The notes under the pieces: generated by a model
What the model was told of the DNA's origin: nothing
Database searches by the model: none
The model's input: only the letters and a program-made list of their open reading frames with translations
Assembly (NCBI RefSeq): GCF_003434305.1
Contig: NZ_QKKX01000056.1
Span: forward strand, 1 to 64,000
Direction of reading: 5' to 3'
Origin: Micromonospora sp. MW-13
Lineage (GTDB): Bacteria > Actinomycetota > Actinomycetes > Mycobacteriales > Micromonosporaceae
Length of the DNA: 64,000 nt
Program-made: the position numbers and the translations under genes
In this document: positions 27,642 through 36,460 of the stretch, piece by piece
How positions within the stretch are numbered: the stretch's first letter is position 1
How the letters are laid out: every line of letters starts with the position of its first letter

Positions 27642-28900
27642 CGAGTGCGTTGACGCTGCCGAACGGCAGCCAGCTGGCGTCGTCGGACTCGCCGGAGGCG
27701 CCGTCCGGGTCCCAGCCCCTGCCCTTCGAGCTGGACCGACTGCTGGCCCTGCGGGTGCCCCGGCTCGTCGCCACCCGCCGACACATCCACTCCCATCCGG
27801 AGCTCTCCGGCGAGGAGTTCGATACCGCCGCCCTGATCGCCCGCGAGCTGTCCCTGGCCGGGCTGAACCCGCGCCTGCTGCCGAAGGGCAACGGGGTGAT
27901 CTGCGACATCGACGGCCGCCCCGACGGCCCGGTGGTCGCGCTCCGCGCCGACATCGACGCGCTGCCGCTCACCGACATCAAGGACGTGCCGTACCGGTCC
28001 ACCAAGGACGGCGTCTGCCACGCCTGCGGCCACGACGTGCACACCACCGTGCTGCTCGGCGTCGGCATGCTGCTGGCCCAGCTCGCCGAACTGGGCGAGC
28101 TGGACGGCCGGGTCCGGCTGATCTTCCAGCCGGCCGAGGAGATCCTGCCCTGCGGCTCGCTGGAGGTCATCGAGGCCGGCGGGCTGGACGACGTGGTGCA
28201 GATCTTCGCCCTGCACTGCGACCCCAACCAGCCGGTCGGCAAGGTCGGCCTGCGGGTCGGCCCGATCACCGCCGCCGCCGACAACGTCACCGTCAAGCTC
28301 AGCGGGCCGGGCGGGCACACCGCCCGCCCGCACCTGACCGTCGACCTGGTCGACGCGCTCGGCCGGCTGGTCACCGAGGTGCCCGCCCTGGTCAGCCGCC
28401 GGGTGCCGGCCAACAGCGGGTTGCTGCTGGTGTTCGGCCACGCCTCGGCCGGCACCCGGTACAACGTCATCCCCTCCGAGGCGAGTGCCTCCGGCACCCT
28501 GCGGGTGATGGACCGCGACACCTGGGGGGAGGCCCCCAAGATCGTCGCTCAGGTGGTCCGGGACGTCATCGCCCCGACCGGCGCCACGGTCGACCTGGAG
28601 TACCTGCGCGGCCGGCCGCCGGTCAGCAACGACGCCAAGGCGATCCAGGTGCTCACCGCCGCCACCGTGGCCGCGCTCGGCCCGGAAGGCGTGGCGGAGA
28701 CCCCGCAGAGCATGGGCGGCGAGGACTTCTCCTGGTACCTGGAGTACGTCCCCGGCGCGCTCGCCCGCCTCGGCGTCGGCCGGTCCGGCCCGAACGTCGA
28801 CCTGCACCGGGCCTCGTTCGACGTCGACGAGCGGGCCATCCCGTTCGGCGTCCGGCTCATGGTGCAGACCGCGCTACGGGCACTGGCGGCGACTCGCTGA
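27638..28900 (+). CDS. M20 family amidohydrolase
   Basis: A 420-residue zinc/manganese amidohydrolase of the hippurate hydrolase/IAA-amino acid hydrolase group. Metal ligands are visible in CHACGHDVH (Cys130, His132 approximately), the catalytic Glu in FQPAEE, and the lid-domain GPGGHTARPH; MGGEDFSWYL near the end is another ligand region. It probably removes an acyl group or an amino acid from an N-acyl amino acid. GTG at 27638 is preferred: the in-frame extension back to 27452, despite its good ribosome site, has near-random third positions. Its 3' end overlaps the converging lipoprotein gene by 44 bases. Confidence 0.88.
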   Translation: MTSALTLPNGSQLASSDSPEAPSGSQPLPFELDRLLALRVPRLVATRRHIHSHPELSGEEFDTAALIARELSLAGLNPRLLPKGNGVICDIDGRPDGPVVALRADIDALPLTDIKDVPYRSTKDGVCHACGHDVHTTVLLGVGMLLAQLAELGELDGRVRLIFQPAEEILPCGSLEVIEAGGLDDVVQIFALHCDPNQPVGKVGLRVGPITAAADNVTVKLSGPGGHTARPHLTVDLVDALGRLVTEVPALVSRRVPANSGLLLVFGHASAGTRYNVIPSEASASGTLRVMDRDTWGEAPKIVAQVVRDVIAPTGATVDLEYLRGRPPVSNDAKAIQVLTAATVAALGPEGVAETPQSMGGEDFSWYLEYVPGALARLGVGRSGPNVDLHRASFDVDERAIPFGVRLMVQTALRALAATR

Positions 28901-29795
28901 GCGCCGGCGCCGGCCTGCGCCGGCGCTGGCGCAGCACCGCCACCAGCAGCGCCACGGGCACGCCCAGCGCCACCACGAACGGCAGCAGCGCGCCCAGCAC
29001 GGTGAGCAGCACGCCCAGCGAGGCGACGAACGCGTTCCAGCCGCCGCGCAGCCCCACCAGGAAGCCGGTCTCGGCCTCCTCCTTCTCGGAGGAGGTTTCG
29101 GCGTCCGCCCCGACCAGGGTGAGGGTGATGGTGGAGAGCGCGGTCAGGTCGGCCAGCCGGCGCTTCTTCGCCTCCAGCGAGGCGAGGTCGGCCTCCCGCC
29201 GGGCCACCTCGCTCTCCAGCCTGACCAGGTCGTCGAGCGAGCTGGCCCGGGCCAGCAGCTTTCGGCCGCTCTCCACCCGGGCCCGCTGGGTGGTGATCCG
29301 GGCGTCCAGGTCGACGGTCTCCTCGGTCTTGTCCTCGGTACGGATCGACCGGTGCTCCTGCTGCCCCAGTTTCGCCAGCTCCTCCACCACGGGGGTGAAC
29401 CGCTCCGCCGGGACCCGCAGCTCCAACTCCGCCCGCGCGGTCCGGCCGGTGCTGTTGCGCTCGTCGCCGCCGACGAACCCGCCGGCCGAGGTGGCGGCCG
29501 TGACGGCGGACCGGGCGGCGCCGTCCACATCGTCCACCCGGACCCGGATGTCTCCGGTGTAGACGATGGACCGCTGGTCCACCCGCAGGTCCGGCGACCC
29601 GCCCCCGGTGCCGGCCTTCGCCCCTGCCGCTCCCGCCTCCGCCAGGGGCACGCCGGCCGGCGCCGCCTTGTCCGGCGCGGAGGCGGCCGAGTCCTCCGAG
29701 GCCTGCCCGCCGCGGAGACCGCTGCATCCGCCCACCGCCAGCAGAGCCGCCAGCCCCACCGCGGTCAGCAGTCCACCTCTTGCGCGTCTGTCCAT
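28857..29795 (-). CDS. DUF4349 domain lipoprotein
   Basis: A 312-residue lipoprotein with signal sequence and lipobox LLAVGGC, followed by a low-complexity Ala-rich linker. The DUF4349 region starts RSIVYTGDIRVRVDDVDGAARSAVTAATSAGGFV and continues with ELRVPAERFTPVVEELAKLG, a coiled-coil (LDARITTQRARVESGRKLLARA; ESEVARREADLASLEAKKRRL) and STITLTL. A C-terminal membrane helix (FVVALGVPVALLVAVL) is followed by an Arg-rich cytoplasmic tail. Role unknown; such proteins are envelope-associated. AGGGGAG precedes the ATG. Confidence 0.9.
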   Translation of the reverse strand: MDRRARGGLLTAVGLAALLAVGGCSGLRGGQASEDSAASAPDKAAPAGVPLAEAGAAGAKAGTGGGSPDLRVDQRSIVYTGDIRVRVDDVDGAARSAVTAATSAGGFVGGDERNSTGRTARAELELRVPAERFTPVVEELAKLGQQEHRSIRTEDKTEETVDLDARITTQRARVESGRKLLARASSLDDLVRLESEVARREADLASLEAKKRRLADLTALSTITLTLVGADAETSSEKEEAETGFLVGLRGGWNAFVASLGVLLTVLGALLPFVVALGVPVALLVAVLRQRRRRPAPALSESPPVPVARSAP

Positions 29796-29908
29796 TCCCG
29801 CTCCCCTTCTTCTGGCCATCGGGCGATACGTCAGACGTGGCGCGGCGGCCCTCGGGTTCCGGCAGACTGCGCTCAGGGATGTCACGATTCGATAATCAGG
29901 GGGTCATG

Positions 29909-30538
29909 ATGCAGCTCACCAAGTACGCCCACTCCTGCGTGCGGGTCGAGCACGACGGCGGGGTGCTGGTCGTCGACCCGGGCGGGTTCAGCGACCCGGC
30001 GGCGCTGGACGGGGCGGACGCGGTGCTGATCACCCACGAGCACCCCGACCACCTGGACGTCGCGGCGGTCACCCGGCAGCTCGACCGCCGGCCGTTCCGC
30101 CTCCACGGCCCGGCCTCGCTGTCCGGCGTCCTCGGCGACGCGGCCGAGGTGCTGGAGCCGGTCGCCCCCGGGCAGTCGTTCACCGCGGCCGGCGTGCCGG
30201 TCCGGGCGTACGGCGGGCGGCACGCCGTCATCCACCCGGACATCCCCGTGGTGGACAATCTGGGGTACCTGCTCAACGATGTGGTCTACCACCCCGGCGA
30301 CTCGCTGGTGGTGCCGGAGGATGTCCAGGTGGACACCCTGTTCGCGCCGATCCACGCCCCCTGGTCGAAGTTCTCCGAGGTGGTCGACTTCATCCGCGCG
30401 GTCGCCCCGCGCCGCGCCTTCGCCGCGCACGACGGGCTGCTCAACGACAACGGCCTGGCGGTGCTGAACCGCCAGTTCACGGCGCTGTCCAAGACCGACT
30501 ACCAGCGCCTCGAGCCGGGCAGCCGGCTCGACGTCTGA
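29909..30538 (+). CDS. MBL-fold metal-dependent hydrolase
   Basis: A 209-residue metallo-beta-lactamase-fold protein. The metal motif THEHPDHLD is present, along with YAHSCVRVEHDGG, a HPGDSL segment and FAAHDGLL. The sequence is like the UPF0173/L-ascorbate-6-phosphate lactonase-like hydrolases, but the substrate cannot be named. ATG at 29909 gives better spacing from GGGGG than the adjacent ATG at 29906. It heads a tight cluster with the next two genes. Confidence 0.88.
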   Translation: MQLTKYAHSCVRVEHDGGVLVVDPGGFSDPAALDGADAVLITHEHPDHLDVAAVTRQLDRRPFRLHGPASLSGVLGDAAEVLEPVAPGQSFTAAGVPVRAYGGRHAVIHPDIPVVDNLGYLLNDVVYHPGDSLVVPEDVQVDTLFAPIHAPWSKFSEVVDFIRAVAPRRAFAAHDGLLNDNGLAVLNRQFTALSKTDYQRLEPGSRLDV

Positions 30539-30542
30539 CCCG

Positions 30543-31481
30543 GTGCCACCCCCTCGGGACCTGGTCCGACGGCTCTACGAGGAGCCGCCGGACCGGTTCG
30601 TCGCCACCCGCGACGCGGCCGTCGCCGAGGCCCGGCGGGCCGGCGACCCGGCCACGGCCCGGGAGATCGCCCGGCTGCGCCGCCCGACCGTGGCCGCCTG
30701 GCTGGTCAACCTGCTCGCCATCCGGTGCCCCGAACTCGTCGCCGACCTGGGCCAGCTCGCCGAGGCGCTGCGCGTGGCCCAGCGCGACCTGCGCGGCCCC
30801 CGGCTGCGGGAACTCTCCGCCCAGCGGCGGGCGGTGGTCGCGGCGCTGGTGGCCGAGGTGCGCCGGCTGGCGGCCGACGCCGAGGGCGGCCCGCCGGGCG
30901 GGAAACTGCCCCTGGCCGAGGTGGAGGCGACGCTCAACGCCGCGCTGTCCGACACCGAGGTCGCCGAACAGGTGCGTACCGGCCGGCTGCTGCGCGCCGC
31001 CAGCTACGCCGGCTTCGGCGAGGTGCCCCGCCCCCAACTGCGGCTGGTCACCGGTGACGAGGAGCCCGCACCGGCCGCCCCGGACCGGGCCGCCGGCCGG
31101 GACCGGACGCGGCGGGAACGTGACGAGCGGGCGGCGGACCGCGCCGCCCGGGCCGAGCGGGTCCGGCAGCGCCGGGCGCTGGAACGGGAACTGGCGAAGG
31201 CGCGTACCGACCAGGGCCGGGCCGAGGCGGAACTGGCCGGCGCGGCGGACGCCGAGCACGGCGGTGCCGAGGAACTGGCCGACATCGAGCGGTCGCTGGC
31301 CGAGCTGGAACGGCGGCGGGCCGAGGCCGAGCAGGAGCTGAGCCGGCGGAGGCTGGCCCGGCGGGCGGCGGAACGGGCCGCCACCGCCGCCCGCCGGCGC
31401 ACCGGCGAGGTCGAGGGGGCGATCGAGGCGATCGACGCCGAAGAGGGGACTGCCGCCGGAAGCGACGGCGGGGGAGACTGA
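30543..31481 (+). CDS. Conserved coiled-coil protein of unknown function
   Basis: A 312-residue charged protein, GTG start four bases after the MBL-fold gene. The first ~150 residues are helical with a conserved look (LVRRLYEEPPDRFVATRDAAV; RPTVAAWLVNLLA), whereas about 185-300 form an Arg/Glu-rich coiled coil (ERELAKARTDQGRAEAEL; LAELERRRAEAEQELSRRR). I do not recognise a named family; similar proteins occur next to MBL-fold hydrolases in actinomycetes. No membrane segments. Confidence 0.8.
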   Translation: MPPPRDLVRRLYEEPPDRFVATRDAAVAEARRAGDPATAREIARLRRPTVAAWLVNLLAIRCPELVADLGQLAEALRVAQRDLRGPRLRELSAQRRAVVAALVAEVRRLAADAEGGPPGGKLPLAEVEATLNAALSDTEVAEQVRTGRLLRAASYAGFGEVPRPQLRLVTGDEEPAPAAPDRAAGRDRTRRERDERAADRAARAERVRQRRALERELAKARTDQGRAEAELAGAADAEHGGAEELADIERSLAELERRRAEAEQELSRRRLARRAAERAATAARRRTGEVEGAIEAIDAEEGTAAGSDGGGD

Positions 31482-31486
31482 TTCCG

Positions 31487-32263
31487 ATGACGCCGGAGCA
31501 GGTCGCCGCCGCGAGCAAGCCGTTCGTGCTGGAGCTCGGCGAAGCGTTCACCCGCTGCCCCGGCACCCTGCGCCGGGCCCGCCTGCTGGGCATTTCCGGC
31601 TGGGCGTTCTACATCACCGGCCGGGCCGGGGCGCTGGGCGACGTCCGGGCCCCGACGGTGGCCGCCGCCCTCGGCTTCATCGCCCCGGACGCCGTCGCCG
31701 ACGGCTGGGACGGCGCCGCCCGGGTGATCCGCCCGCTGGAGGTGGCCGCCGCGAACCTCGCCGAGTGCTGCCGCTGGGGCGACGAGCACCTCGCCGCCCT
31801 GCCCGGGGTGCACCGGCTGGGCGGGTTGCTGCGCCGGGTGGTCGACGCGGCGGACGCCAGCGGCATGCCGCTGTTCGCCGCCTGGCGGGCCATGCCGCCA
31901 CCGGAGGACTCCCCGGCCGCCCGGGCCGCCGTCGGGCTGCTGCTGCTGCGCGAGCACTTCGCCGGGGCGTACCTGATGGCGGTGCGGGCCGGCGGGATGA
32001 CCCCGCTGGAGGCGGTGCTGGCCGGGCCGGAGGGCGAGGCCGGCGCGCTGGCCTGCGGCTGGCCGCCGCCGTACCCCCGGGTCGGTCCCCTGGTGCGGCG
32101 GCGGTTGTGGGCGGAGGCGATGACCGACCGGCTGGTCGCCACGGGCTTCCGCGTCCTCGCCCCCGGCGAGGGCGCCGAACTGCTGGACCTGCTGGCCACC
32201 GCCCGTGCGCAGGTGCAGGGACGGCCCACCCAGCGAGATCCCGACCGGCCGGGGCGGGGATAA
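31487..32263 (+). CDS. SCO6745-like protein
   Basis: A 258-residue protein resembling the SCO6745 family of actinobacteria (helical, winged-helix-like; AWRAMPPPEDSPAARAAVGLLLLREHFAGAYL). It has KPFVLELGEAFTRCPGTLRRARLLGISGWAFYITGRAGALG at the N-terminus. Function unknown. The start has GGGGGAG upstream and lies five bases after the coiled-coil gene, so all three genes from 29909 are probably co-transcribed. Confidence 0.72.
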   Translation: MTPEQVAAASKPFVLELGEAFTRCPGTLRRARLLGISGWAFYITGRAGALGDVRAPTVAAALGFIAPDAVADGWDGAARVIRPLEVAAANLAECCRWGDEHLAALPGVHRLGGLLRRVVDAADASGMPLFAAWRAMPPPEDSPAARAAVGLLLLREHFAGAYLMAVRAGGMTPLEAVLAGPEGEAGALACGWPPPYPRVGPLVRRRLWAEAMTDRLVATGFRVLAPGEGAELLDLLATARAQVQGRPTQRDPDRPGRG

Positions 32264-32304
32264 ATGGGCGGCGGCGGGCGGTGGGCTGCTGCCAGGATCG
32301 CCGG

Positions 32305-33267
32305 ATGACCCTTCCCGTTGGCTGGAGCGCCCGCCGCCCCACCCTCGACGACGTGCCGGCGATCCTTGCGGTGGTGCACGCCGCCGACACCTTCGCGATC
32401 GGCCACCCCGACTTCGACGCCGAGGACGTCGAGGCCGCGCTGACCGCCCCCTTCGTCGACCCGGCGCTCGACTCCTGGCTGGTCGGTGACCACGACGGGA
32501 GGGTCGTCGGGTGGACCGTGGTGGACAACCCGAGCGGGGTGGGCCGGGAGTTCGTCGACGTCTACGTCGACCCGGTGCGCGCCGAGGCCGCGCGCGTCCC
32601 ACTGCTCACCCGGATGCTGGGCCGGGTCGCCGAGCGGGCCGCCGAGCGGGGCCTGTCCGCGCTGACCGTCCGCACCGCCGCCTTCGCGCCGGAGACCCGG
32701 TGGGTGGCGGAGCTGGCCGAGGCCGGCTTCACCCGGGCGAAACGGTACGTGCGGATGAGCCGGACACTGACGGGCCTGCCCGCCGAGCCGCCGTGCCCGC
32801 CCGGGGTGACGATCCGCCCGCTGCACGTCGGGGACGAGGCCGACCTGCGCCTGTTCCACCGGATCTTCGACACGGCGTTCCGGGACACCTCGGACTACGA
32901 GCCGGTCGGGTACGAGCAGTGGCGGGAGCACCTGCCCCCGTACGTCAGGACCTGGGACGAGTGGTTCGTCGCCGAGGTCGACGGGGTGCCGGCCGGCGCG
33001 TTGCAGTCGTCCGACCAGGCGTTGGAGCAGGACCAGGGGTGGGTCCGCACCCTGTCGGTGCTGCCGGCGTACCGGCGACACGGGGTGGGCGCCGCGCTGC
33101 TGCGGCGGGCCTTCACGGTCTACGCCGCCAAGGGCAGGCGGTCCGCCGGCCTGGGCGTCGACCTGGCCAACCCGACCTCTCCGGCGACGCTCTACCGCTC
33201 CGTGGGGCTGGACGAGGTGCGGTGGACCGACATGTACGAGCGGGTGGTTCCGGCGGTCGGTGTGTGA
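32305..33267 (+). CDS. Tandem GNAT acetyltransferase
   Basis: A 320-residue protein with two GNAT domains. The C-terminal one has the acetyl-CoA pyrophosphate-binding loop RRHGVGAALL after VRTLSVLPAYR, while the N-terminal domain is degenerate. The two-domain arrangement resembles mycothiol synthase MshD, but sequence outside the fold is not convincing, so the substrate is left open. ATG at 32305 is chosen, because the frame is open far upstream only by high GC. Confidence 0.85.
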   Translation: MTLPVGWSARRPTLDDVPAILAVVHAADTFAIGHPDFDAEDVEAALTAPFVDPALDSWLVGDHDGRVVGWTVVDNPSGVGREFVDVYVDPVRAEAARVPLLTRMLGRVAERAAERGLSALTVRTAAFAPETRWVAELAEAGFTRAKRYVRMSRTLTGLPAEPPCPPGVTIRPLHVGDEADLRLFHRIFDTAFRDTSDYEPVGYEQWREHLPPYVRTWDEWFVAEVDGVPAGALQSSDQALEQDQGWVRTLSVLPAYRRHGVGAALLRRAFTVYAAKGRRSAGLGVDLANPTSPATLYRSVGLDEVRWTDMYERVVPAVGV

Positions 33268-33340
33268 CCGGAGCCGCCCGCCGGGGGGCGCTCCGCGCGC
33301 CGCCACCCACCCGGAGCAGACTGGGGGCGTGGTAGACGCG

Positions 33341-33796
33341 CTACGCCGACGCGGTGCCGGTGGGGCGGGACCGCAGCTCGCTGACGTAGTCGTCGGGCGC
33401 GCCCGCCTTCTCGGCGGCGTTGGCGATCTCCGACAGGTACCACGCCGTCGGCAGGCCGCCCTCGTACCCGTCGAAGACGTAGACCCAGGCGGTCACGTCC
33501 CCGTCGAGGGTCGAGACCCGGACGTGCAGCTTGCGGTACGTCCCGGAGGTCACCCCCTCGATCTCGTCGAGCTGGGCGGCGTCGTAGGGGTTGATGTCGT
33601 AGAGCGCCACGAACACCCGGTCGCCGGGGGACTCGACGACGGTGCTGACCGCGCCCTCCCAGCCGATGACGCCCTCGCCCGCGAAGGTGAGCCGCCAGCC
33701 TTCCAGCCAGCCGATGCCCACCATCGGCGAGTGCGGACAGTAGGCACGCATCCGGGCGGGGTCCAGGTTTGAGCCGTAGGCGGCGTAATGACGCAC
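33341..33796 (-). CDS. Gamma-glutamylcyclotransferase family protein
   Basis: A 151-residue AIG2/GGCT-like protein. YAAYGSNLDPARM is the substrate-binding YGSN motif, and the catalytic Glu lies in DEIEGV. Members release 5-oxoproline from gamma-glutamyl compounds, though small actinobacterial members are uncharacterised. GTG start placed 7 bases after TATCGT (minus strand; 33804-33809), which suggests a leaderless message divergent from the next gene. Confidence 0.9.
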   Translation of the reverse strand: MRHYAAYGSNLDPARMRAYCPHSPMVGIGWLEGWRLTFAGEGVIGWEGAVSTVVESPGDRVFVALYDINPYDAAQLDEIEGVTSGTYRKLHVRVSTLDGDVTAWVYVFDGYEGGLPTAWYLSEIANAAEKAGAPDDYVSELRSRPTGTASA

Positions 33797-33902
33797 GGCG
33801 ATGACGATAGCCCGACGGACGGGTGGGGGAGAATACGACGGTGCGTGTCGGACGCGTCGGGGAGAAGAAAGTCACTGTGAGCATGGACGAGGGGCGATAG
33901 CT

Positions 33903-35306
33903 GTGAGCCAGATCGTGATCATCGGCGGGGGGCCGGCCGGGTACGAGGCGGCCCTGGTCGCCGCCCAGCTGGACGCTGATGTCACCGTGGTGGAGGCCGA
34001 CGGGGCCGGCGGCGCCTGCGTGCTGTCCGACTGCGTCCCGTCCAAGACCTTCATCGCCAGCTCGGAGGTGGTCACCGGGTACCGGGACACCGAGGAGTTC
34101 GGGGTGCACTCCGACGGGCTGGAGGCGGTCACCGTCGACGCCCAGACGGTGCACGAGCGGGTCAAGCGGCTCGCCCTTCACCAGTCCGCCGACATCCACG
34201 CCAAGCTGTTGAAGGCCGGCGTCACCTTCGTGGCCGGCACCGCCCGGCTCGGCGAGGACACGCTCGGTCACACCCACCGGGTCGTCGTCACCCCGGCCGA
34301 CGGGGCCGAGGAGTACTCGATCGCCGCGTCGACCGTGCTGGTCGCCACGGGCGCCACCCCGCGCCAGCTCCCCACCGCCGTGCCCGACGGCGAGCGGATC
34401 CTCACCTGGCGGCAGGTGTACGACCTGCCCGAGCTGCCCGAGCACCTGATCGTGGTCGGCTCGGGCGTCACCGGCGCCGAGTTCGCCAGCGCGTACCTGG
34501 CCATGGGGGTGGAGGTCACCCTGGTCTCCAGCCGGGACCGGGTGATGCCGCACGAGGACGCCGACGCCGCGATGGCGATCGAGCGGGTCTTCCGCTCTCG
34601 GGGGATGACCATCCTCAACAACTCCCGCGCCGAGGGTGTCCGGCGGACCGCCGACGGGGTGGAGGTGGAGCTGGCCGACGGCCGGCTGGTGCAGGGCTCG
34701 CACGCGCTGATCGCCGTCGGGTCGATCCCCAACACGGCCGGCCTGGGCCTTGGCGAGTACGGCGTCGAGCTGGCCCGGGGCGGCTACGTCACCGTCGACC
34801 GGGTGTCCCGGACCAACGTCCCCGGCATCTACGCCGCCGGCGACTGCACCGGGGTGCTGCCGCTGGCCAGCGTGGCCGCCATGCAGGGCCGGATCGCGAT
34901 GTGGCACACGCTCGGCGAGGCGGTCCGGCCGCTGCGGCTGCGTACGGTCGCGGCGAACGTCTTCACCGACCCGGAGCTGGCCACCGTCGGCGTCTCCCAG
35001 GACGAGGTGGACGCCGGCAAGACGCCCGCCCGCCAGGTGATGCTCCCGCTGTCGGGCAACGCCCGGGCGAAGATGGACGACCTGGCCGACGGCTTCGTCA
35101 AGCTGTTCTGCCGCCCGGCCAGCGGCCAGGTGATCGGCGGCGTGGTGGTCGCCCCCAAGGCCAGCGAGCTGATCCTGCCGATCACCCTGGCGGTGGAGAA
35201 CAACCTCACGGTCAACGAGCTGGCCCAGACCATCACGATCTACCCGAGTCTGTCGGGCTCCATCACGGAGGCGGCCCGCCAGCTCATGCTGCACGAGCTG
35301 GAGTAG
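33903..35306 (+). CDS. lpdA: NAD(P)H-quinone dehydrogenase (LpdA type flavoprotein)
   Basis: A 467-residue flavoprotein of the dihydrolipoamide dehydrogenase fold. FAD site IIGGGPAGYEAA, second Rossmann GSGVTGAEFASAY, FAD motif IYAAGDCTG. The disulfide region reads GGACVLSDCVPSKT with the two Cys spaced as in true disulfide oxidoreductases, but the C-terminal His-Glu pair of lipoamide dehydrogenase is replaced (TIYPSLSGSIT), which matches LpdA-type quinone reductases such as Rv3303c. GTG at 33903 follows GAGGGG. It ends four bases from the converging DedA gene. Confidence 0.9.
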   Translation: MSQIVIIGGGPAGYEAALVAAQLDADVTVVEADGAGGACVLSDCVPSKTFIASSEVVTGYRDTEEFGVHSDGLEAVTVDAQTVHERVKRLALHQSADIHAKLLKAGVTFVAGTARLGEDTLGHTHRVVVTPADGAEEYSIAASTVLVATGATPRQLPTAVPDGERILTWRQVYDLPELPEHLIVVGSGVTGAEFASAYLAMGVEVTLVSSRDRVMPHEDADAAMAIERVFRSRGMTILNNSRAEGVRRTADGVEVELADGRLVQGSHALIAVGSIPNTAGLGLGEYGVELARGGYVTVDRVSRTNVPGIYAAGDCTGVLPLASVAAMQGRIAMWHTLGEAVRPLRLRTVAANVFTDPELATVGVSQDEVDAGKTPARQVMLPLSGNARAKMDDLADGFVKLFCRPASGQVIGGVVVAPKASELILPITLAVENNLTVNELAQTITIYPSLSGSITEAARQLMLHELE

Positions 35307-35310
35307 GGGG

Positions 35311-35919
35311 TCAGTCCGTCGGTGTCTCGTGGCGGGCGGTGAGGGCCGTCATCGCCCAGCCGGCGGCGGCGAAGCCGGCCGCCGCCGCGCCGGCGATCAC
35401 CAACAGTTGCCACGCCGACTCGGTCAGCGCCGTGCCGCCCAGGTGCCCGACCAGCGCACCGTACGTGGCCCAGCCGGCCGCCGCCACCGCCTCGTAGGCC
35501 AGGAAGAGCCGGTACGGGTACCGGCTGCGGCCGGCGGCGAAGCAGGCGGCCATCCGGCCGCCCGGCACGAACCGGCAGAGCAGGATCACCAGCGGGCCGG
35601 GCCGGCGCAGTCCCCGGGTCATCCGGCCGGCCATCCGGCGGGCCCGGCTCGGCTCGGCGTTCCGGGCCGGCCGGCGGTCCGGTGCTCCCCGGCCGAGCAG
35701 GTAGCAGGCCAGATCGCCGGCGAAGACGCCGAGCGCGCCGACCCCGATGGTCAGCGGGAGGCTCAGCCCGCCGTACACGGTGAGCGCCCCACCGGTGATC
35801 ATCACGGCCTGGGTGGGGATGACCGGCACGAACGCGTCGACCGCCAGCAGCCCGAGCAGCGCCAGGTACGCCCACAGCGGTGATGTCACGTGGGTGAGTA
35901 GCTCAAGCACGACTGCCAC
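35311..35919 (-). CDS. DedA family membrane protein
   Basis: A 202-residue integral membrane protein with the DedA/VTT pattern: an N-terminal amphipathic helix, PVIPTQAVMITGGAL, GDLACYLLGR, and the Arg-containing FVPGGRMAACFAAGRSRYPYRLFL. Family members act in polyprenyl-phosphate or phospholipid flipping and envelope homeostasis. The GTG start has GAGGTGG upstream. The region between this start and 36460 is gene-free. Confidence 0.9.
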   Translation of the reverse strand: MAVVLELLTHVTSPLWAYLALLGLLAVDAFVPVIPTQAVMITGGALTVYGGLSLPLTIGVGALGVFAGDLACYLLGRGAPDRRPARNAEPSRARRMAGRMTRGLRRPGPLVILLCRFVPGGRMAACFAAGRSRYPYRLFLAYEAVAAAGWATYGALVGHLGGTALTESAWQLLVIAGAAAAGFAAAGWAMTALTARHETPTD

Positions 35920-36080
35920 CTCGCCGGGCCCGGCTGATCGGGTGCCCCGAGCCTGCCGGTGTGGCGGGCGTCACCGGCACCCACCCCGGCCGGTGGTGAC
36001 CACCGACCCGGCGGCGCCGCCGGCCCGGCGCGGCCTCGGCGTGCGGGCCGAGCCGGGCGGCGGATCGGCGGCGGGCGGCG

Positions 36081-36177
36081 TACCGTTGTCGGCGCGCGGC
36101 CCCGGGCGCGTCGGGCCCCCCGTTTCCGACGACCGGGCCGCCGCGGGCCGCCGGCAGGTCCCGTGCCGGCGGCCCGC
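36081..36177 (+). ncRNA. Possible short transcript ending in a 14-bp hairpin
   Basis: A -10-like TACCGT (36081-36086) is followed about 57 bases later by a perfect hairpin, GCGGGCCGCCGGCA (36143-36156) with its complement at 36164-36177 and a 7-base loop. No coding frame with normal codon use fits here. This could be a small RNA or an upstream attenuator of the synthetase gene; the evidence is limited to these two elements. Confidence 0.3.
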
Positions 36178-36300
36178 TCCTGCGCCGCGCGCCCGCCGGC
36201 CCGCCCGGAGTGCGGGTGTTGACCCGGCTGGGCACCACGTCATGCGGCCCGCGCAGCCGGCGGGGCCCGAAATCGGATGCGTGCCAGCCCGCCGCCGGTC

Positions 36301-36306
36301 TACCGT
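36301..36306 (+). promoter_or_regulatory. -10 box of the Thr leader transcript
   Basis: TACCGT sits exactly 6 bases before the leader-peptide ATG at 36313, the spacing seen for other leaderless starts in this window. No clear -35 box. Confidence 0.55.
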
Positions 36307-36312
36307 CTGCGC

Positions 36313-36366
36313 ATGCGCAGCGCGGTACGGACCACGACGCCGGGGAACCCCGGCGCGCCGCACTGA
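36313..36366 (+). CDS. Threonine-rich attenuator leader peptide
   Basis: An 18-codon frame encoding MRSAVRTTTPGNPGAPH. Codons 7-9 (36331-36339) are three consecutive Thr codons ACC ACG ACG. It starts 6 bases after a TACCGT box, so translation would begin at the transcript 5' end. It stops 12 bases before a strong terminator hairpin, and the downstream gene is a threonyl-tRNA synthetase. This is the classic layout of ribosome-mediated attenuation: stalling at Thr codons when Thr-tRNA is scarce would prevent termination. Confidence 0.65.
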   Translation: MRSAVRTTTPGNPGAPH

Positions 36367-36378
36367 CGTCACCGTCAT

Positions 36379-36411
36379 CGAGGCCCCGGGGCGAACCGCC
36401 CCGGGGCCTCG
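36379..36411 (+). terminator. Attenuator terminator hairpin before thrS
   Basis: CGAGGCCCCGGGGC (36379-36392) pairs perfectly with 36398-36411 around loop GAACC. It lies between the Thr leader peptide and the thrS start at 36461. The leader's own CCGGGGAACCCCGG (36340-36353), right after the Thr codons, is complementary to parts of this stem and could form a competing antiterminator. Confidence 0.7.
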
Positions 36412-36460
36412 CGGCGTTCCGGGCCAGGTCGCCTCCGGGTCGTACCCGAGGGAGAGCGAC

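Noticed and set aside
36178..36460. T-box riboswitch upstream of thrS
   Set aside because: I could not find the conserved T-box bulge sequence or specifier loop; the Thr leader peptide and terminator explain the region better.
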